The notes: generated by a model not told the origin, from the letters alone. Positions 1-7,573 are shown, counted from the stretch's first letter. The stretch: DNA of 34,163 nt from Planctomycetaceae bacterium (GCA_014762625.1 JABURQ010000104.1:1-34163); one strand, 5' to 3'. Numbers and translations: made by a program.

Positions 1-160
1 ATGTGGTCTCACAATTGACTGTAAACGCAGCACAACGGGCCATTCCCAGACAGACCTGATTTCAGATTTCGCAGCGGATGGTCCCAAAACCGGGCAAAAC
101 CATCGGGTTTCGTTCGAAGATGAGAACTTGAGAAGTTGAGGACTTGCAAAAAGCTCATCT

Positions 161-184
161 TTGAAAACCCTCGGGAGTTTTCAA
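161..184 (-). terminator. Hairpin downstream of the BMC operon, possible terminator
   Basis: An inverted repeat with 8-base arms (TTGAAAAC and GTTTTCAA) encloses an inner CC/GG pair. It lies about 47 bases past the last minus-strand stop codon. Read on the minus strand, a run of five T follows roughly ten bases after the stem, which is further than in a textbook intrinsic terminator. The remainder of positions 1-230 shows no convincing gene. Confidence 0.4.
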
Positions 185-230
185 CAAAACAGCAGAAAGC
201 TTTCCGAACATGGAAAACACGAATTTGAGC

Positions 231-1421
231 TCAACCGAGCGTCCGTTTGAGTCGTTCGCGGTGGAAGGCGAGACGTTCTTCGGAACTCATTTTGGAGAAA
301 TCGGGAGCCGAGTTGGCAACATTTGTTTCCGAACTGGATCCAGACGTTGAGACTTTCGCTTTTGAGGGAGCGGGAGCGCTGATCGTCTTGCCGCTCCCCG
401 CGTAGCTCATGACGTTTGTTTGAAGTGTCATGTCGTCTTCGAGAGAGCGATGCGGTTGGACGCCGAGCTTTTCGAGGACGGCGTGGTACGCTCGCACGGC
501 TTCTTCGGGAGAGATATCGCCGTTGACGATATGTCGCAGGAATTCGATGAACGCCAACTGGTTTTCGGCGTTGTTGATTTTGCGTCCGTAGAGGGCGACT
601 TTCGCGCCGTACTTCTGTGCTTCGGCCAGCATCTTGAACGCGTCGTAAGTGGTTCCGGCAGAGCCGCCGAGAATACCGACGATCAGGTGTGGATCGTAGC
701 GAACCAGTTCCTCCATCGCCTGCGGTCCCTGATAAACGATTTTCAGGAAGACCGGACGACCGGCAGTCGCGACTCCCGCCAGAGTGCGGGCAATGACGTC
801 ATTGATGAATTGCGGAGTTTGTTCAGGAGAGACCACGTCGGGGAGATTGGGATTGAAGACCTCGAGAAAGTGACGGAAGCCTTTTCGCTCCGCTTCGGCA
901 CGGAACTCATTGTATTGATTCAGAGTCTCCAGATCGGTTTCCAGTTGATTGTTAAACGTGACCGAATAGAGTCCCAGAGACGAACCGATCGATCGTTCGT
1001 CGTCGGAGCAGTCGAGATGACCGCATTGCATGTGATCGATACTGGCAGTGCGGAATGGCTGAGCCGCTTCGAGATGAACTTTCCCTCCGCGCGGGATATG
1101 AACGTCGGTCGCATCATTTGCGCGGGTGGCGGGTGTGACGTGCGAATGCTCGAACAGTTTTTCGCGGATCGTCAACTGCTCGCTCGTACTGGTCGACATC
1201 AGGACGATATCGACCACCCCCTGCTTGATGATCTGACGAATCTGAGCGCGATACTCGGCCAGCGTTTTGTATTTGAGTTCGCTGTCGTGTCGTTCGGGAG
1301 AGAGACCCGGTGCGCCGATGCCGAACGCCATGTCCGCGTCCTTGGCGTCCGCGAGGATGAACTCGCGACAGCCGTGCGGGTCGGCGTGGATGGCGGCCAG
1401 TTTTTGATCGAGAGATTTCAT
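231..1421 (-). CDS. Class I aldolase-fold (DhnA/LacD/DeoC-like) protein, candidate BMC cargo
   Basis: This 396-residue protein is the last gene of the BMC operon. Residues up to about 340 read as a TIM barrel. A strand ending in VFLKIVYQGP offers a lysine where class I DhnA/LacD aldolases carry the Schiff-base Lys. It is followed by a GILGGSAGT phosphate-loop-like segment, an ALYGRKI segment and a helix resembling the family's C-terminal IVxGxxSxEEA pattern. A low-complexity Ser/Ala/Pro linker (about 343-370) then leads to a charged amphipathic helix (about 373-396), the layout of a BMC encapsulation peptide. The start codon overlaps the Doc toxin stop by four bases (ATGA). The aldolase fold is inferred from motifs; the substrate is unknown. 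It is clearly different from the class II aldolase in the same operon. Confidence 0.75.
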   Translation of the reverse strand: MKSLDQKLAAIHADPHGCREFILADAKDADMAFGIGAPGLSPERHDSELKYKTLAEYRAQIRQIIKQGVVDIVLMSTSTSEQLTIREKLFEHSHVTPATRANDATDVHIPRGGKVHLEAAQPFRTASIDHMQCGHLDCSDDERSIGSSLGLYSVTFNNQLETDLETLNQYNEFRAEAERKGFRHFLEVFNPNLPDVVSPEQTPQFINDVIARTLAGVATAGRPVFLKIVYQGPQAMEELVRYDPHLIVGILGGSAGTTYDAFKMLAEAQKYGAKVALYGRKINNAENQLAFIEFLRHIVNGDISPEEAVRAYHAVLEKLGVQPHRSLEDDMTLQTNVMSYAGSGKTISAPAPSKAKVSTSGSSSETNVANSAPDFSKMSSEERLAFHRERLKRTLG

Positions 1422-1822
1422 GACTCGGAAGATTCCATGATTTCACAATGAGCGATGAAGAACTCAGTAAGTTCCTGCTTCTCCATCTCACTCGCAGCGA
1501 CATTCAGTGTGACGGTTTCCAACTGATCGTTAGTGGCGTTCAGCTGCCATCCATTCACGATGAGAAAAACTTCTGCAGTCGCCAGTGCGACTCTTTTATT
1601 GCCATCAACAAATGGGTGATTTCGACAGAGATGAAATAGATAGGCGGCGGCCATTTCAGGAATTGTTTTATGGAGATATTCGCCACCATATTGGGCGGCA
1701 GGCATTTCAATCGCAGATTCCAATAAGCCCTGATCGCGCAACTCAGTCGTCCCCCCAAACTTTTTGATCAGTCTATTGTGAAGCCTCAATATCTGATCGA
1801 GTTTGACAAATAAAGGATCCAT
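1418..1822 (-). CDS. doc: Doc-type toxin (Fic/Doc family)
   Basis: This 134-residue protein is close to the usual size of Doc toxins. It carries the Fic/Doc motif HPFVDGNKR at residues 69-77, matching the Doc pattern HxFx(D/N)(A/G)NKR. Doc proteins are known to phosphorylate elongation factor Tu and arrest translation. The N-terminal part (residues 24-50, with LRDQGLLESAI) is typical of the Doc subfamily. Its start overlaps the antitoxin stop by one base (TAATG), and its stop overlaps the next gene's start by four. The pair therefore looks co-translated and embedded in the BMC operon rather than standing alone. The family call is secure; activity in this host is not shown by sequence. Confidence 0.9.
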   Translation of the reverse strand: MDPLFVKLDQILRLHNRLIKKFGGTTELRDQGLLESAIEMPAAQYGGEYLHKTIPEMAAAYLFHLCRNHPFVDGNKRVALATAEVFLIVNGWQLNATNDQLETVTLNVAASEMEKQELTEFFIAHCEIMESSES

Positions 1823-2049
1823 TACTGAGCGAGTTTCTTGAGGACTTCACTGCGTTCTTCGATGACTTTCTCAACGGCATCATCGAAATCAGAGTCAAGA
1901 ACTCTGGGAGTGACGGGTGTCACTACCAACGAACCGTTACTGACAGTGATTTGCACTTTCCCATTCTCTTTAAGTCCCATCATCTCCAGGAGCGACCGAT
2001 CGAGAATGATGGCCTGTGAATTCCCTACTTTGGTGAGGTTTTTAATCAT
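1822..2049 (-). CDS. AbrB/MazE/SpoVT-type antitoxin
   Basis: This 75-residue protein has a swapped-hairpin AbrB DNA-binding domain at the N-terminus (MIKNLTKVGNSQAIILDRSLL, about 1-20; LKENGKVQI onwards). An acidic C-terminal helix probably neutralises the toxin. I chose the ATG at 2049 because AGGGGAG lies about eight bases upstream; an upstream TTG at 2079 would add ten residues without such a site. Doc is classically paired with Phd, but pairing with AbrB-like antitoxins is also known. The family usually represses its own promoter, which fits the inverted repeat at 2083-2101. Confidence 0.85.
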   Translation of the reverse strand: MIKNLTKVGNSQAIILDRSLLEMMGLKENGKVQITVSNGSLVVTPVTPRVLDSDFDDAVEKVIEERSEVLKKLAQ

Positions 2050-2082
2050 CGCGTGGCTCCCCTTTTGTATTACTGCCAAGTC

Positions 2083-2101
2083 GTTATAACAATATTATAA
2101 C
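2083..2101. promoter_or_regulatory. Inverted repeat, likely antitoxin operator
   Basis: GTTATAA-CAATA-TTATAAC is a perfect inverted repeat with 7-base arms and a 5-base spacer. It lies 34 bases upstream of the antitoxin ATG, in a short AT-rich stretch between the dehydrogenase stop and the toxin-antitoxin pair. AbrB/MazE-type antitoxins bind such palindromes to autoregulate. The site suggests the pair has its own promoter inside the larger operon. Binding is inferred. Confidence 0.55.
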
Positions 2102-2142
2102 GTGGTTGGTGTTTGAGACAAGAGTGGTTTTGAAACGATCAA

Positions 2143-3072
2143 TTACCCCTTCAACACCTTATCGATCGTCTCCCGCAACACGCTTCCCGAACGTTGCAGG
2201 GCCATCTTCTCTTTCGGCCACAGGTCGACTTCGACGCAACCGAGAACTCCGGTTCGTCCAACGACCGTCGGCACGCTGATCGAGACATCCCGCAGACCGT
2301 AAAGTCCATTCTGCAGCGAAGAGACCGGCATGATGCGATTCGAGTCGAGAGCGATCGAGTGAACCACATCGGCAATCGACACGCCGACCGCGAAACCGGC
2401 TCCGCCTTTTTTCTTGATCACTTCGGCACCGCTGCCGCGAGTTTTCTTTTCGATCTCGGCGATCAGGTTCTGAGTCACGCCGGGAAATTTGTCCAAAGGA
2501 ATCCCGGCGATCTGAGCCGCCGACCAGATGGGAACCATGCTGTCGCCGTGTTCGCCATAGATGGTGACTTCGACTTGCGTCGGTTGGACCTGAAGTCGAG
2601 CGGCGAGCATTGAACGAAGTCGCGTGGTGTCGAGAACGGTTCCCAGACCAATGACTTGCGATGCGGGAAGTCCGAGTTCCTGAATGGCAAGGTACGTCAA
2701 GACATCCACTGGGTTCGAGACGACGAACACAATCGCGTCCGATTTCAATCCGTGCGACTTGACGTCCGCCAGAATGTTTTTGAACAACGCCACATTGCGG
2801 TTGATCAGGTCGAGTCGGCTTTCATCGGGTTTCCGACGCAGACCGGCGGTGATCACCACCACGTCGCTGTCGGTGACCTGTTCGGTGCCGCCGGCGTAGA
2901 TGTTTTGATCGTGAAGCAACGAACTACCGTGCAGCAGGTCGAGTGCCTGTCCTTCGACGAGGTCCTGATTGATGTCAACGAGGGCAATATCGCGGACGAT
3001 GCCGCCTGCCTGTAATGCGAATCCGGCACACGAACCGACGAGTCCGCCTCCACCGATGATACTGACTTTCAT
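2143..3072 (-). CDS. Lactate/malate dehydrogenase family NAD-dependent oxidoreductase
   Basis: This 309-residue protein has the Rossmann motif IIGGGGLVGS (5-14), the acidic residue D33 that favours NAD, and the LDH/MDH active site: D148 and R151 (LDTTR), H175 in YGEHGDS, and R86. Next to the R86 loop the sequence is AGLRRKPDESR. R80 falls where lactate dehydrogenases have Gln102 and malate dehydrogenases have Arg, whereas GEHGD and VPIWS look LDH-like. In PV-type BMC loci this gene is taken to recycle NADH made by the aldehyde dehydrogenase. No clear encapsulation tail is visible, so it may be cytosolic. The family is certain; lactate versus malate specificity is open. Confidence 0.88.
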   Translation of the reverse strand: MKVSIIGGGGLVGSCAGFALQAGGIVRDIALVDINQDLVEGQALDLLHGSSLLHDQNIYAGGTEQVTDSDVVVITAGLRRKPDESRLDLINRNVALFKNILADVKSHGLKSDAIVFVVSNPVDVLTYLAIQELGLPASQVIGLGTVLDTTRLRSMLAARLQVQPTQVEVTIYGEHGDSMVPIWSAAQIAGIPLDKFPGVTQNLIAEIEKKTRGSGAEVIKKKGGAGFAVGVSIADVVHSIALDSNRIMPVSSLQNGLYGLRDVSISVPTVVGRTGVLGCVEVDLWPKEKMALQRSGSVLRETIDKVLKG

Positions 3073-3150
3073 GTGAGGTCTCCCAAAATCAGGATGTGAT
3101 CAAGAATCTTGAAATTCCTGAACTTGTAGATTGAATTGATAGAAGGTGTG

Positions 3151-3221
3151 AAAAGTCAAAAGTGCGAAAAGTGAAAAGAGTGATCTTCCATTTCGGACTT
3201 GTTCTACTTTTCTTACCTTTC
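3151..3221 (+). repeat. Intergenic hairpin-type repeat, copy A
   Basis: The spacer between the aldolase and dehydrogenase genes holds GAAAAGT-type units, including GTGCGAAAAGT at 3162-3172. A complementary pyrimidine stretch, ACTTTTCTTACCTTTC, follows at 3206-3221. The same two blocks in the same order occur on the opposite strand at 5538-5593. The purine-rich and pyrimidine-rich arms can pair imperfectly, so the transcript could fold. No gene is visible in 3073-3231. Confidence 0.55.
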
Positions 3222-3231
3222 TGACTTTCGG

Positions 3232-4137
3232 TTATCGCATCGCGGCCATGACTTGATCGGTGATGGCCGAGACGAGGTTATCGATGTCCGCTCCATTGTT
3301 GGCAGCGGGGGCGGTGGCGGGAGCGGAAGAGCCGTTCGTAGCCGGTTTCGACAGGTAACCGGGATATTTCGGTCCGGGGCCAAAGGCATCGGTCCGCGGC
3401 ACGTTTTCCTGGTATCCTTCGCGGAACGCCGAGTTGCCGCAGAGGTCGCAGTCTTCGTTCTGGAAGCGAGGATCGTCGAAGCCGAGGCGTTTTTTCAGGT
3501 CGAGCAGTTCGCGAGTCTTCTCTTCGCTGAAGAAGTCGACGTTGCCGAGCTGACGCGAGAGCATCAGGATGCGACAGTAGGCGTCGAGGATTTCCGTTTT
3601 CCAGTAGGCATCTTCGAGGTCCTTTCCGAAAGTGACCGTACCGTGGCTTTTGAGAATCACGGTATTCGTTCCTTTGAGGAACGGTTTGACGGTGTCGGCG
3701 AATTCCTGTCCGCCCGGTGTTTCGTAGGGCGCGATCGGCACTTCACCCATGAAGACTTCCACTTCGGGGAGAATACACTGCGGGATCGCTTCTCCGGCGA
3801 CGGCGAACGCGGTGGCGTGAGGAGGATGGCAGTGAACCACGGCTTTGACGTCCGGACGCTCTTTCATGATCGTCAGGTGCAACAGCACTTCGCTGGTTCG
3901 TTTCCGTTTTCCGGCCAGTTGGTTTCCATCCAGATCGACGGCACAGATATCTTCCGGTTCCATGAACCCTTTACAGATCATGGTGGGAGAACAGAGGACT
4001 TCGTTCTCACCGACGCGGATGGAAATGTTTCCGTCGTTGGCGGCGGCGAAGCCTTTGTTGTAGACGCGGCGTCCGATTTCGCAGATTTGTTCCTTCAGGC
4101 GACGGTCGTTGATGCCGCTGTTCCATGAATTGGCCAT
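3232..4137 (-). CDS. Class II aldolase (fuculose/rhamnulose-1-phosphate type) of the PV BMC
   Basis: This 301-residue protein is an AraD/FucA-family zinc aldolase. Visible are the phosphate-binding GNIS (36-39), catalytic Glu candidate E83 (TSEVLLH), zinc ligands H102 and H104 in HCHPPH, and H165 in KSHGTV. It should split L-fuculose- or L-rhamnulose-1-phosphate into DHAP and L-lactaldehyde. Relative to FucA (about 215 residues) it has a C-terminal extension with a CDLC pair (C230/C233), then a Pro/Ala/Asn linker and a final helix ADIDNLVSAITDQVMAAM (283-300). That helix closely resembles BMC encapsulation peptides. It corresponds to the aldolase (PvmN) described for Planctopirus (Planctomyces) limnophila. 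Confidence 0.93.
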   Translation of the reverse strand: MANSWNSGINDRRLKEQICEIGRRVYNKGFAAANDGNISIRVGENEVLCSPTMICKGFMEPEDICAVDLDGNQLAGKRKRTSEVLLHLTIMKERPDVKAVVHCHPPHATAFAVAGEAIPQCILPEVEVFMGEVPIAPYETPGGQEFADTVKPFLKGTNTVILKSHGTVTFGKDLEDAYWKTEILDAYCRILMLSRQLGNVDFFSEEKTRELLDLKKRLGFDDPRFQNEDCDLCGNSAFREGYQENVPRTDAFGPGPKYPGYLSKPATNGSSAPATAPAANNGADIDNLVSAITDQVMAAMR

Positions 4138-4179
4138 GAGTCAGTTCCTTCGTTTTTGAAAGGTCGTGTGAATCGAGTG

Positions 4180-4539
4180 TTATTTTTTGCGGGCCGGACC
4201 ATCGAACAGAGTTCGCTGCCGCCCGTGAGTTTCTTTTTCAGCTTTTGATTTTGGAGAGGGATCGACATCCAGGTTGTCCAGAATCGCCGAGCAGTAGGCG
4301 TCGATTGGTTTTTCGTTGGGATGAAAGGGGGCTGCCGCTTCACCACCTTCGGAAAACGCGACAATCGAACCGTTCCCGGCTCCCCGTTCGTCCAGCATGA
4401 CGAGTGGTTCGCCGCGACCGGCGGGATCTCCATTCAAACCGGCGTGATTGAGAGGGACGCCGATCAGCCACGTCGAATTTGCGACGTGTGGATTGACCTT
4501 GGAGAGCACTACCTTGCCGACGATTTCAGCAATGCGCAT
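4180..4539 (-). CDS. BMC-P pentameric vertex protein (EutN/CcmL family), third copy
   Basis: This 119-residue protein begins MRIAEIVGKVVLSKV and carries the EutN/CcmL fold pattern, including the LDERGAGNGSIVAFSEG segment (the family's D-x-x-GAG-x-G-x-V stretch) and the conserved IDA tail. BMC-P proteins close the twelve vertices of the icosahedral shell. I use the ATG at 4539, which lies 17 bases beyond the upstream stop; a longer in-frame start would overlap the preceding gene and add residues unlike the family. A Lys/Arg-rich C-terminal tail of about 30 residues extends past the usual end. Confidence 0.9.
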   Translation of the reverse strand: MRIAEIVGKVVLSKVNPHVANSTWLIGVPLNHAGLNGDPAGRGEPLVMLDERGAGNGSIVAFSEGGEAAAPFHPNEKPIDAYCSAILDNLDVDPSPKSKAEKETHGRQRTLFDGPARKK

Positions 4540-4556
4540 TATCTCGTCCTCTCGGT

Positions 4557-5243
4557 TTACCAGTTCTCGGGGGCTTGCGGCGGACCACCCGCAGCAAGTG
4601 TTTTCATCATGTTTCGTAATTCGAAGAAGCCTCGATCGCCGGGGCAAACGGCAATCAGGTTGACACCCAGTTGTTGTTTCACTCGGGTGATGTCGGCGAC
4701 CTGGGCCACCGACGCGGCTCGCACGTGGGAATGTCGATTGGCTCGGCAGGCGACTCGTTCCGGCTCAGCCGTCAAAATCACGACCCCTTCAGTTTGTTCG
4801 TTCAAGCTGGTGACGCCGCAGACCGCGGCTTCTTCTGAGCCACTGACGCAATCCACCGACCAACCCCAACGGGTCACTTCGTCGTTCAGTTTGTCGATGG
4901 CCTCGGAAGGTGTCGCCACAATCAATCGCCAGAGAGCTTTCTCGGCGGAGGTAACCGCTTCATTGACGCGCTTCCAGGTGACATCATGTTTTCGTAACCA
5001 GTCTCGACCGCTGGGAGTAATCACCGCTCCTTGAATGATCAATAGTGATTCCGCACTGACTGCCTTCTCGGATAACAGTTCTTCTGTGATAACGATTTCA
5101 GATAGTCTGAGTGGTTGTTGACCGGATTGTGGCTTCTGAATAGTGGTTGAACTTCGAGGCGCGCGTGCCACGGTAGACGTCATTCCGAGTTGGCTCAGAA
5201 CGCCGGCAACGATGTCGTCGATGGCTTGTGCGTCGATGTTCAT
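4557..5243 (-). CDS. Conserved BMC-associated protein with RpiB-like C-terminal domain and N-terminal encapsulation peptide
   Basis: This 228-residue protein has three parts. Residues 1-21 form a helix (QAIDDIVAGVLSQLG) nearly matching the N-terminus of the aldehyde dehydrogenase. A linker of about 25 residues and a middle part with AVITPSGRDWL follow. The C-terminal half reads like RpiB/LacAB sugar-phosphate isomerases: RANRHSHVRAASVAQVAD followed by LGVNLIAVCPG aligns with the family's aNKxxGIRAA...NdaNvLclG. The catalytic CGxG cysteine loop is replaced by TAEPER, so isomerase activity is doubtful. The ATG at 5243 sits eight bases after the BMC-P stop, whereas the longer TTG start would overlap that gene. 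The function is unknown; lumen location is likely. Confidence 0.75.
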   Translation of the reverse strand: MNIDAQAIDDIVAGVLSQLGMTSTVARAPRSSTTIQKPQSGQQPLRLSEIVITEELLSEKAVSAESLLIIQGAVITPSGRDWLRKHDVTWKRVNEAVTSAEKALWRLIVATPSEAIDKLNDEVTRWGWSVDCVSGSEEAAVCGVTSLNEQTEGVVILTAEPERVACRANRHSHVRAASVAQVADITRVKQQLGVNLIAVCPGDRGFFELRNMMKTLAAGGPPQAPENW

Positions 5244-5251
5244 GGAGGTTG

Positions 5252-5506
5252 TTAGTCTTGTAATCCGATCACGGCCCAACGGACCGGTGTGTTGTTCGAT
5301 CCCATCATTTCCCGAACCGCTTTGCCGTCCGAGGTAATCATCACCATGTCGCCTCGTCCCGCTCCCAGATTGTCGATCGACATCACCGGGTCGCCTGACT
5401 CTTCCCCCTCGTTATTCACTGGCTGCACCACCAGCAGACGCCAACCATCCAGTGTGGGATGTTTGACAGTGGAGGTGGCTTGTCCGATGACGCGTCCGAG
5501 GTTCAT
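5252..5506 (-). CDS. BMC-P pentameric vertex protein, second copy
   Basis: This 84-residue protein starts MNLGRVIGQATSTVKH and has the EutN/CcmL hallmark IDNLGAGRGDMVMITSDG and the closing PVRWAVIGL. It is a compact vertex protein of standard family length. The reading frame stays open upstream to 5593, but that segment is intergenic repeat and shows no family similarity, so I start at the ATG at 5506. Three different BMC-P genes in one operon is normal for PV-type compartments. Confidence 0.92.
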   Translation of the reverse strand: MNLGRVIGQATSTVKHPTLDGWRLLVVQPVNNEGEESGDPVMSIDNLGAGRGDMVMITSDGKAVREMMGSNNTPVRWAVIGLQD

Positions 5507-5537
5507 GGTTTTCAAAGTTAAAAAGTGGAAAAAGTAT

Positions 5538-5593
5538 GAAAGGTAAGAAAAGTTAGTAGTGTGCAATCGAAGTAACTTTTTGACTTTTCGCAC
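5538..5593 (-). repeat. Intergenic hairpin-type repeat, copy B
   Basis: This is the second copy of the element at 3151-3221, in the opposite orientation. The block GAAAGGTAAGAAAAGT (plus strand 5538-5553) is the exact reverse complement of 3206-3221 (16 of 16). ACTTTTCGCAC at 5583-5593 is the reverse complement of 3162-3172 (11 of 11). It fills the gap between the aldehyde dehydrogenase and the second BMC-P gene. Confidence 0.55.
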
Positions 5594-5615
5594 TCTTCAA
5601 ACTTTTCTGACTCCC

Positions 5616-7043
5616 TCAAATAATTCTTAAATCGTCCACCATCGTGCAGCGACGCACGCGGGTGAAGGTCAGCGGGTTGGTCACCCCTTCGCCGGTGGGA
5701 GTCGCAATCGAGAAGGACAAATATCCTTCGCCGCCGAGACCCAGTCCGGCTCCGCACGGCCCGTTCTTGATAAACAAAGTCGTGTTCATCTCTTTGCCCA
5801 TGATGGACATGTGACGGACGTTGCGGCTGTGAATGAGGGCGGTGTGACCGAAACCGTGCTCGTGCTCTTTGGCCATATCAACGGCATGACGGAAGTCGCG
5901 AGCCCGGACGAACGGGACGAACGGCATCATTTGTTCTTCGGGGACAAACGGGTTCGACTCATCGGTTTCGCCGTACAAGATTTGTGTGTCAGCGGGAACG
6001 TTCAACCCGATGTGTTGTGCGAGGACGGCGGCATCCTGGCCGATCAGATCTCGATTCAGTTGATGATGACCGCCCGGCTCCTTGGGCGGGTTGAATGCGA
6101 TGTCGGTCAGTTGAGCGACTTGTTGAGCGTTCAGACGATAGCCGCCATGCTTGCCGACTTCGTCCATCAAGGAGTCGAAGATACTTTCGACGGCGAAGAC
6201 TTCTTTCTCGCCGATGCAGAGCAGATTGTTGTCGTAGGCGGCTCCGGAAATGATCGACTTGGCGGCCCCTTCCAGACAGGCCGAGTCATCGACGACGACG
6301 GGAGGGTTCCCCGGTCCGGCGACGATGGCCCGTTTCTTCGATTGAAGTGCGGCACGGGCGACTGCCGGTCCCCCGGTCACAACAAGTAGTCGAATGCCGT
6401 TGTGGTCGAAGATTTCTTGAGCCGATTCGATGGTCGGGTTTCCGATAATCGTGATCAGGTTTTTCAGACCGGTCGCTTCGTAGATCGCTTTATTGAAGCG
6501 ACGTGTTCCTTCACAGGCGATTTTCGCACCGCTCGGGTGCGGGTTCACCACCAGTGTGTTCCCAGCAGCCACCATGTTGATGACGTTCCCCGCCAGAGTC
6601 GGCAGTGAATGTGTCACGGGCGTGATCGCTCCGATGACGCCGAAAGGAGCATACTCGGTGACAGTCAATCCGTGGTCGCCAGAGACGGCATCTGTTTTCA
6701 GGAACTCGGTTCCCGGCACGAGCTTGATGATTTTGAGTTTTTCGATTTTGTGATCGAGTCGACCGATTTTGGTCTCTTCGAGTTCCAGGCGACCGAGTTC
6801 TTCGGCTTGCTGATCGCAAATTTGCCGCACGCATTCGATCGCTTTCGTTCGATCTTCCATGCTGGCGTTCGAGAGTTGTTCGAATCCCGCTTGAGCGACC
6901 TGCACGGCCTGATCGACACTGGAGCAGACTCCCCAGTCGCTACCGTCAGTTGTTGATGCTGACCTGTTGACGGGGCGTTTGCCAAGTTGCGCGAGTACTT
7001 CCTGCACCACCGTGCGAATGGCTTGTTCGTTAGCTTGAATCAT
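5616..7043 (-). CDS. CoA-acylating aldehyde dehydrogenase (PduP/EutE type)
   Basis: This 475-residue protein has the architecture of BMC aldehyde dehydrogenases. An N-terminal helix ([20 protein letters not shown], 2-21) acts as a predicted encapsulation peptide, followed by a short linker and the catalytic body. Cofactor-binding features include [10 protein letters not shown] and VVNPHPS, and the catalytic Cys is C276 in NNLLCIGEK. It should convert the aldehyde (L-lactaldehyde in the PV pathway) plus CoA and NAD to acyl-CoA and NADH inside the shell. The ATG directly abuts the stop of the membrane protein gene with no gap. Confidence 0.94.
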   Translation of the reverse strand: MIQANEQAIRTVVQEVLAQLGKRPVNRSASTTDGSDWGVCSSVDQAVQVAQAGFEQLSNASMEDRTKAIECVRQICDQQAEELGRLELEETKIGRLDHKIEKLKIIKLVPGTEFLKTDAVSGDHGLTVTEYAPFGVIGAITPVTHSLPTLAGNVINMVAAGNTLVVNPHPSGAKIACEGTRRFNKAIYEATGLKNLITIIGNPTIESAQEIFDHNGIRLLVVTGGPAVARAALQSKKRAIVAGPGNPPVVVDDSACLEGAAKSIISGAAYDNNLLCIGEKEVFAVESIFDSLMDEVGKHGGYRLNAQQVAQLTDIAFNPPKEPGGHHQLNRDLIGQDAAVLAQHIGLNVPADTQILYGETDESNPFVPEEQMMPFVPFVRARDFRHAVDMAKEHEHGFGHTALIHSRNVRHMSIMGKEMNTTLFIKNGPCGAGLGLGGEGYLSFSIATPTGEGVTNPLTFTRVRRCTMVDDLRII

Positions 7044-7550
7044 TTATTCCTCTCCTCCGAAGGGGTTCTTACCGCTGCTGGCGTTCACCCAGGCGTGGAA
7101 TTTATTGTTTGTAGGAAAATTGACGCCCATCCAGGCGAGCATGATCATCGCGATCAGGAACATCATCCAATCAGCCTCGACGATGAACAGAACTAGCGAG
7201 AAGAAGGCAATGCCTTCCAACATGGCGAGGGAGATAATCATTCTCGTCTGAAAAAGTCCGATCAGGTTTTGAGAATCGACGTCGTCGGAATCGACTTCAT
7301 CCAGGAGCTTTCCGAGTTGTCGATCCTGTACTCGTAGGACGACGTATCGAGCGCCCAGGAAACTCACTCCCATCACTGACAACACAACCAGCATGATCGG
7401 GAATTCTTCGTTGGCGGCCTGGTCGACAACTTCCGCTTCTCCGCCGCTCGTCATAAACAAGGCGATTCCGGCAAACATCGCAACGCCCATCATCAGCGCG
7501 GTAGCGATGATTTGACAGGTTTGCATGGATGCGGGTTGCTGTTGGTTCAC
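7044..7550 (-). CDS. Small four-helix membrane protein within the BMC operon
   Basis: I do not recognise the family. The 168-residue protein has four predicted membrane segments at about 11-33, 51-72, 105-124 and 128-145. An acidic loop lies between the second and third (DEVDSDDVDS), and the C-terminus FGGEE is also acidic. The start is GTG at 7550, supported by GAGAGGGA about 12 bases upstream. The gene is tightly coupled: 23 bases after the BMC-P stop, with its own stop touching the aldehyde dehydrogenase start. A membrane protein is unexpected among soluble shell and enzyme genes. Transport of substrate or product, or tethering, are guesses. Confidence 0.7.
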   Translation of the reverse strand: MNQQQPASMQTCQIIATALMMGVAMFAGIALFMTSGGEAEVVDQAANEEFPIMLVVLSVMGVSFLGARYVVLRVQDRQLGKLLDEVDSDDVDSQNLIGLFQTRMIISLAMLEGIAFFSLVLFIVEADWMMFLIAMIMLAWMGVNFPTNNKFHAWVNASSGKNPFGGEE

Positions 7551-7573
7551 GACGAATCGTCCCTCTCTACTGG

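Noticed and set aside
420-1451. 343-codon plus-strand open frame opposite the aldolase-like gene
   Set aside because: It is antisense to a gene with clear family motifs, has no recognisable domain, and reflects the GC-rich third positions of the real gene.
3151-3221. CRISPR array
   Set aside because: The repeats are short, irregular and only two copies 2.4 kb apart, with no regular spacers or cas genes.
3199-4128. 309-codon plus-strand open frame opposite the class II aldolase
   Set aside because: Antisense shadow; the aldolase on the other strand has all its zinc ligands and a tail, and this frame has no domain pattern.
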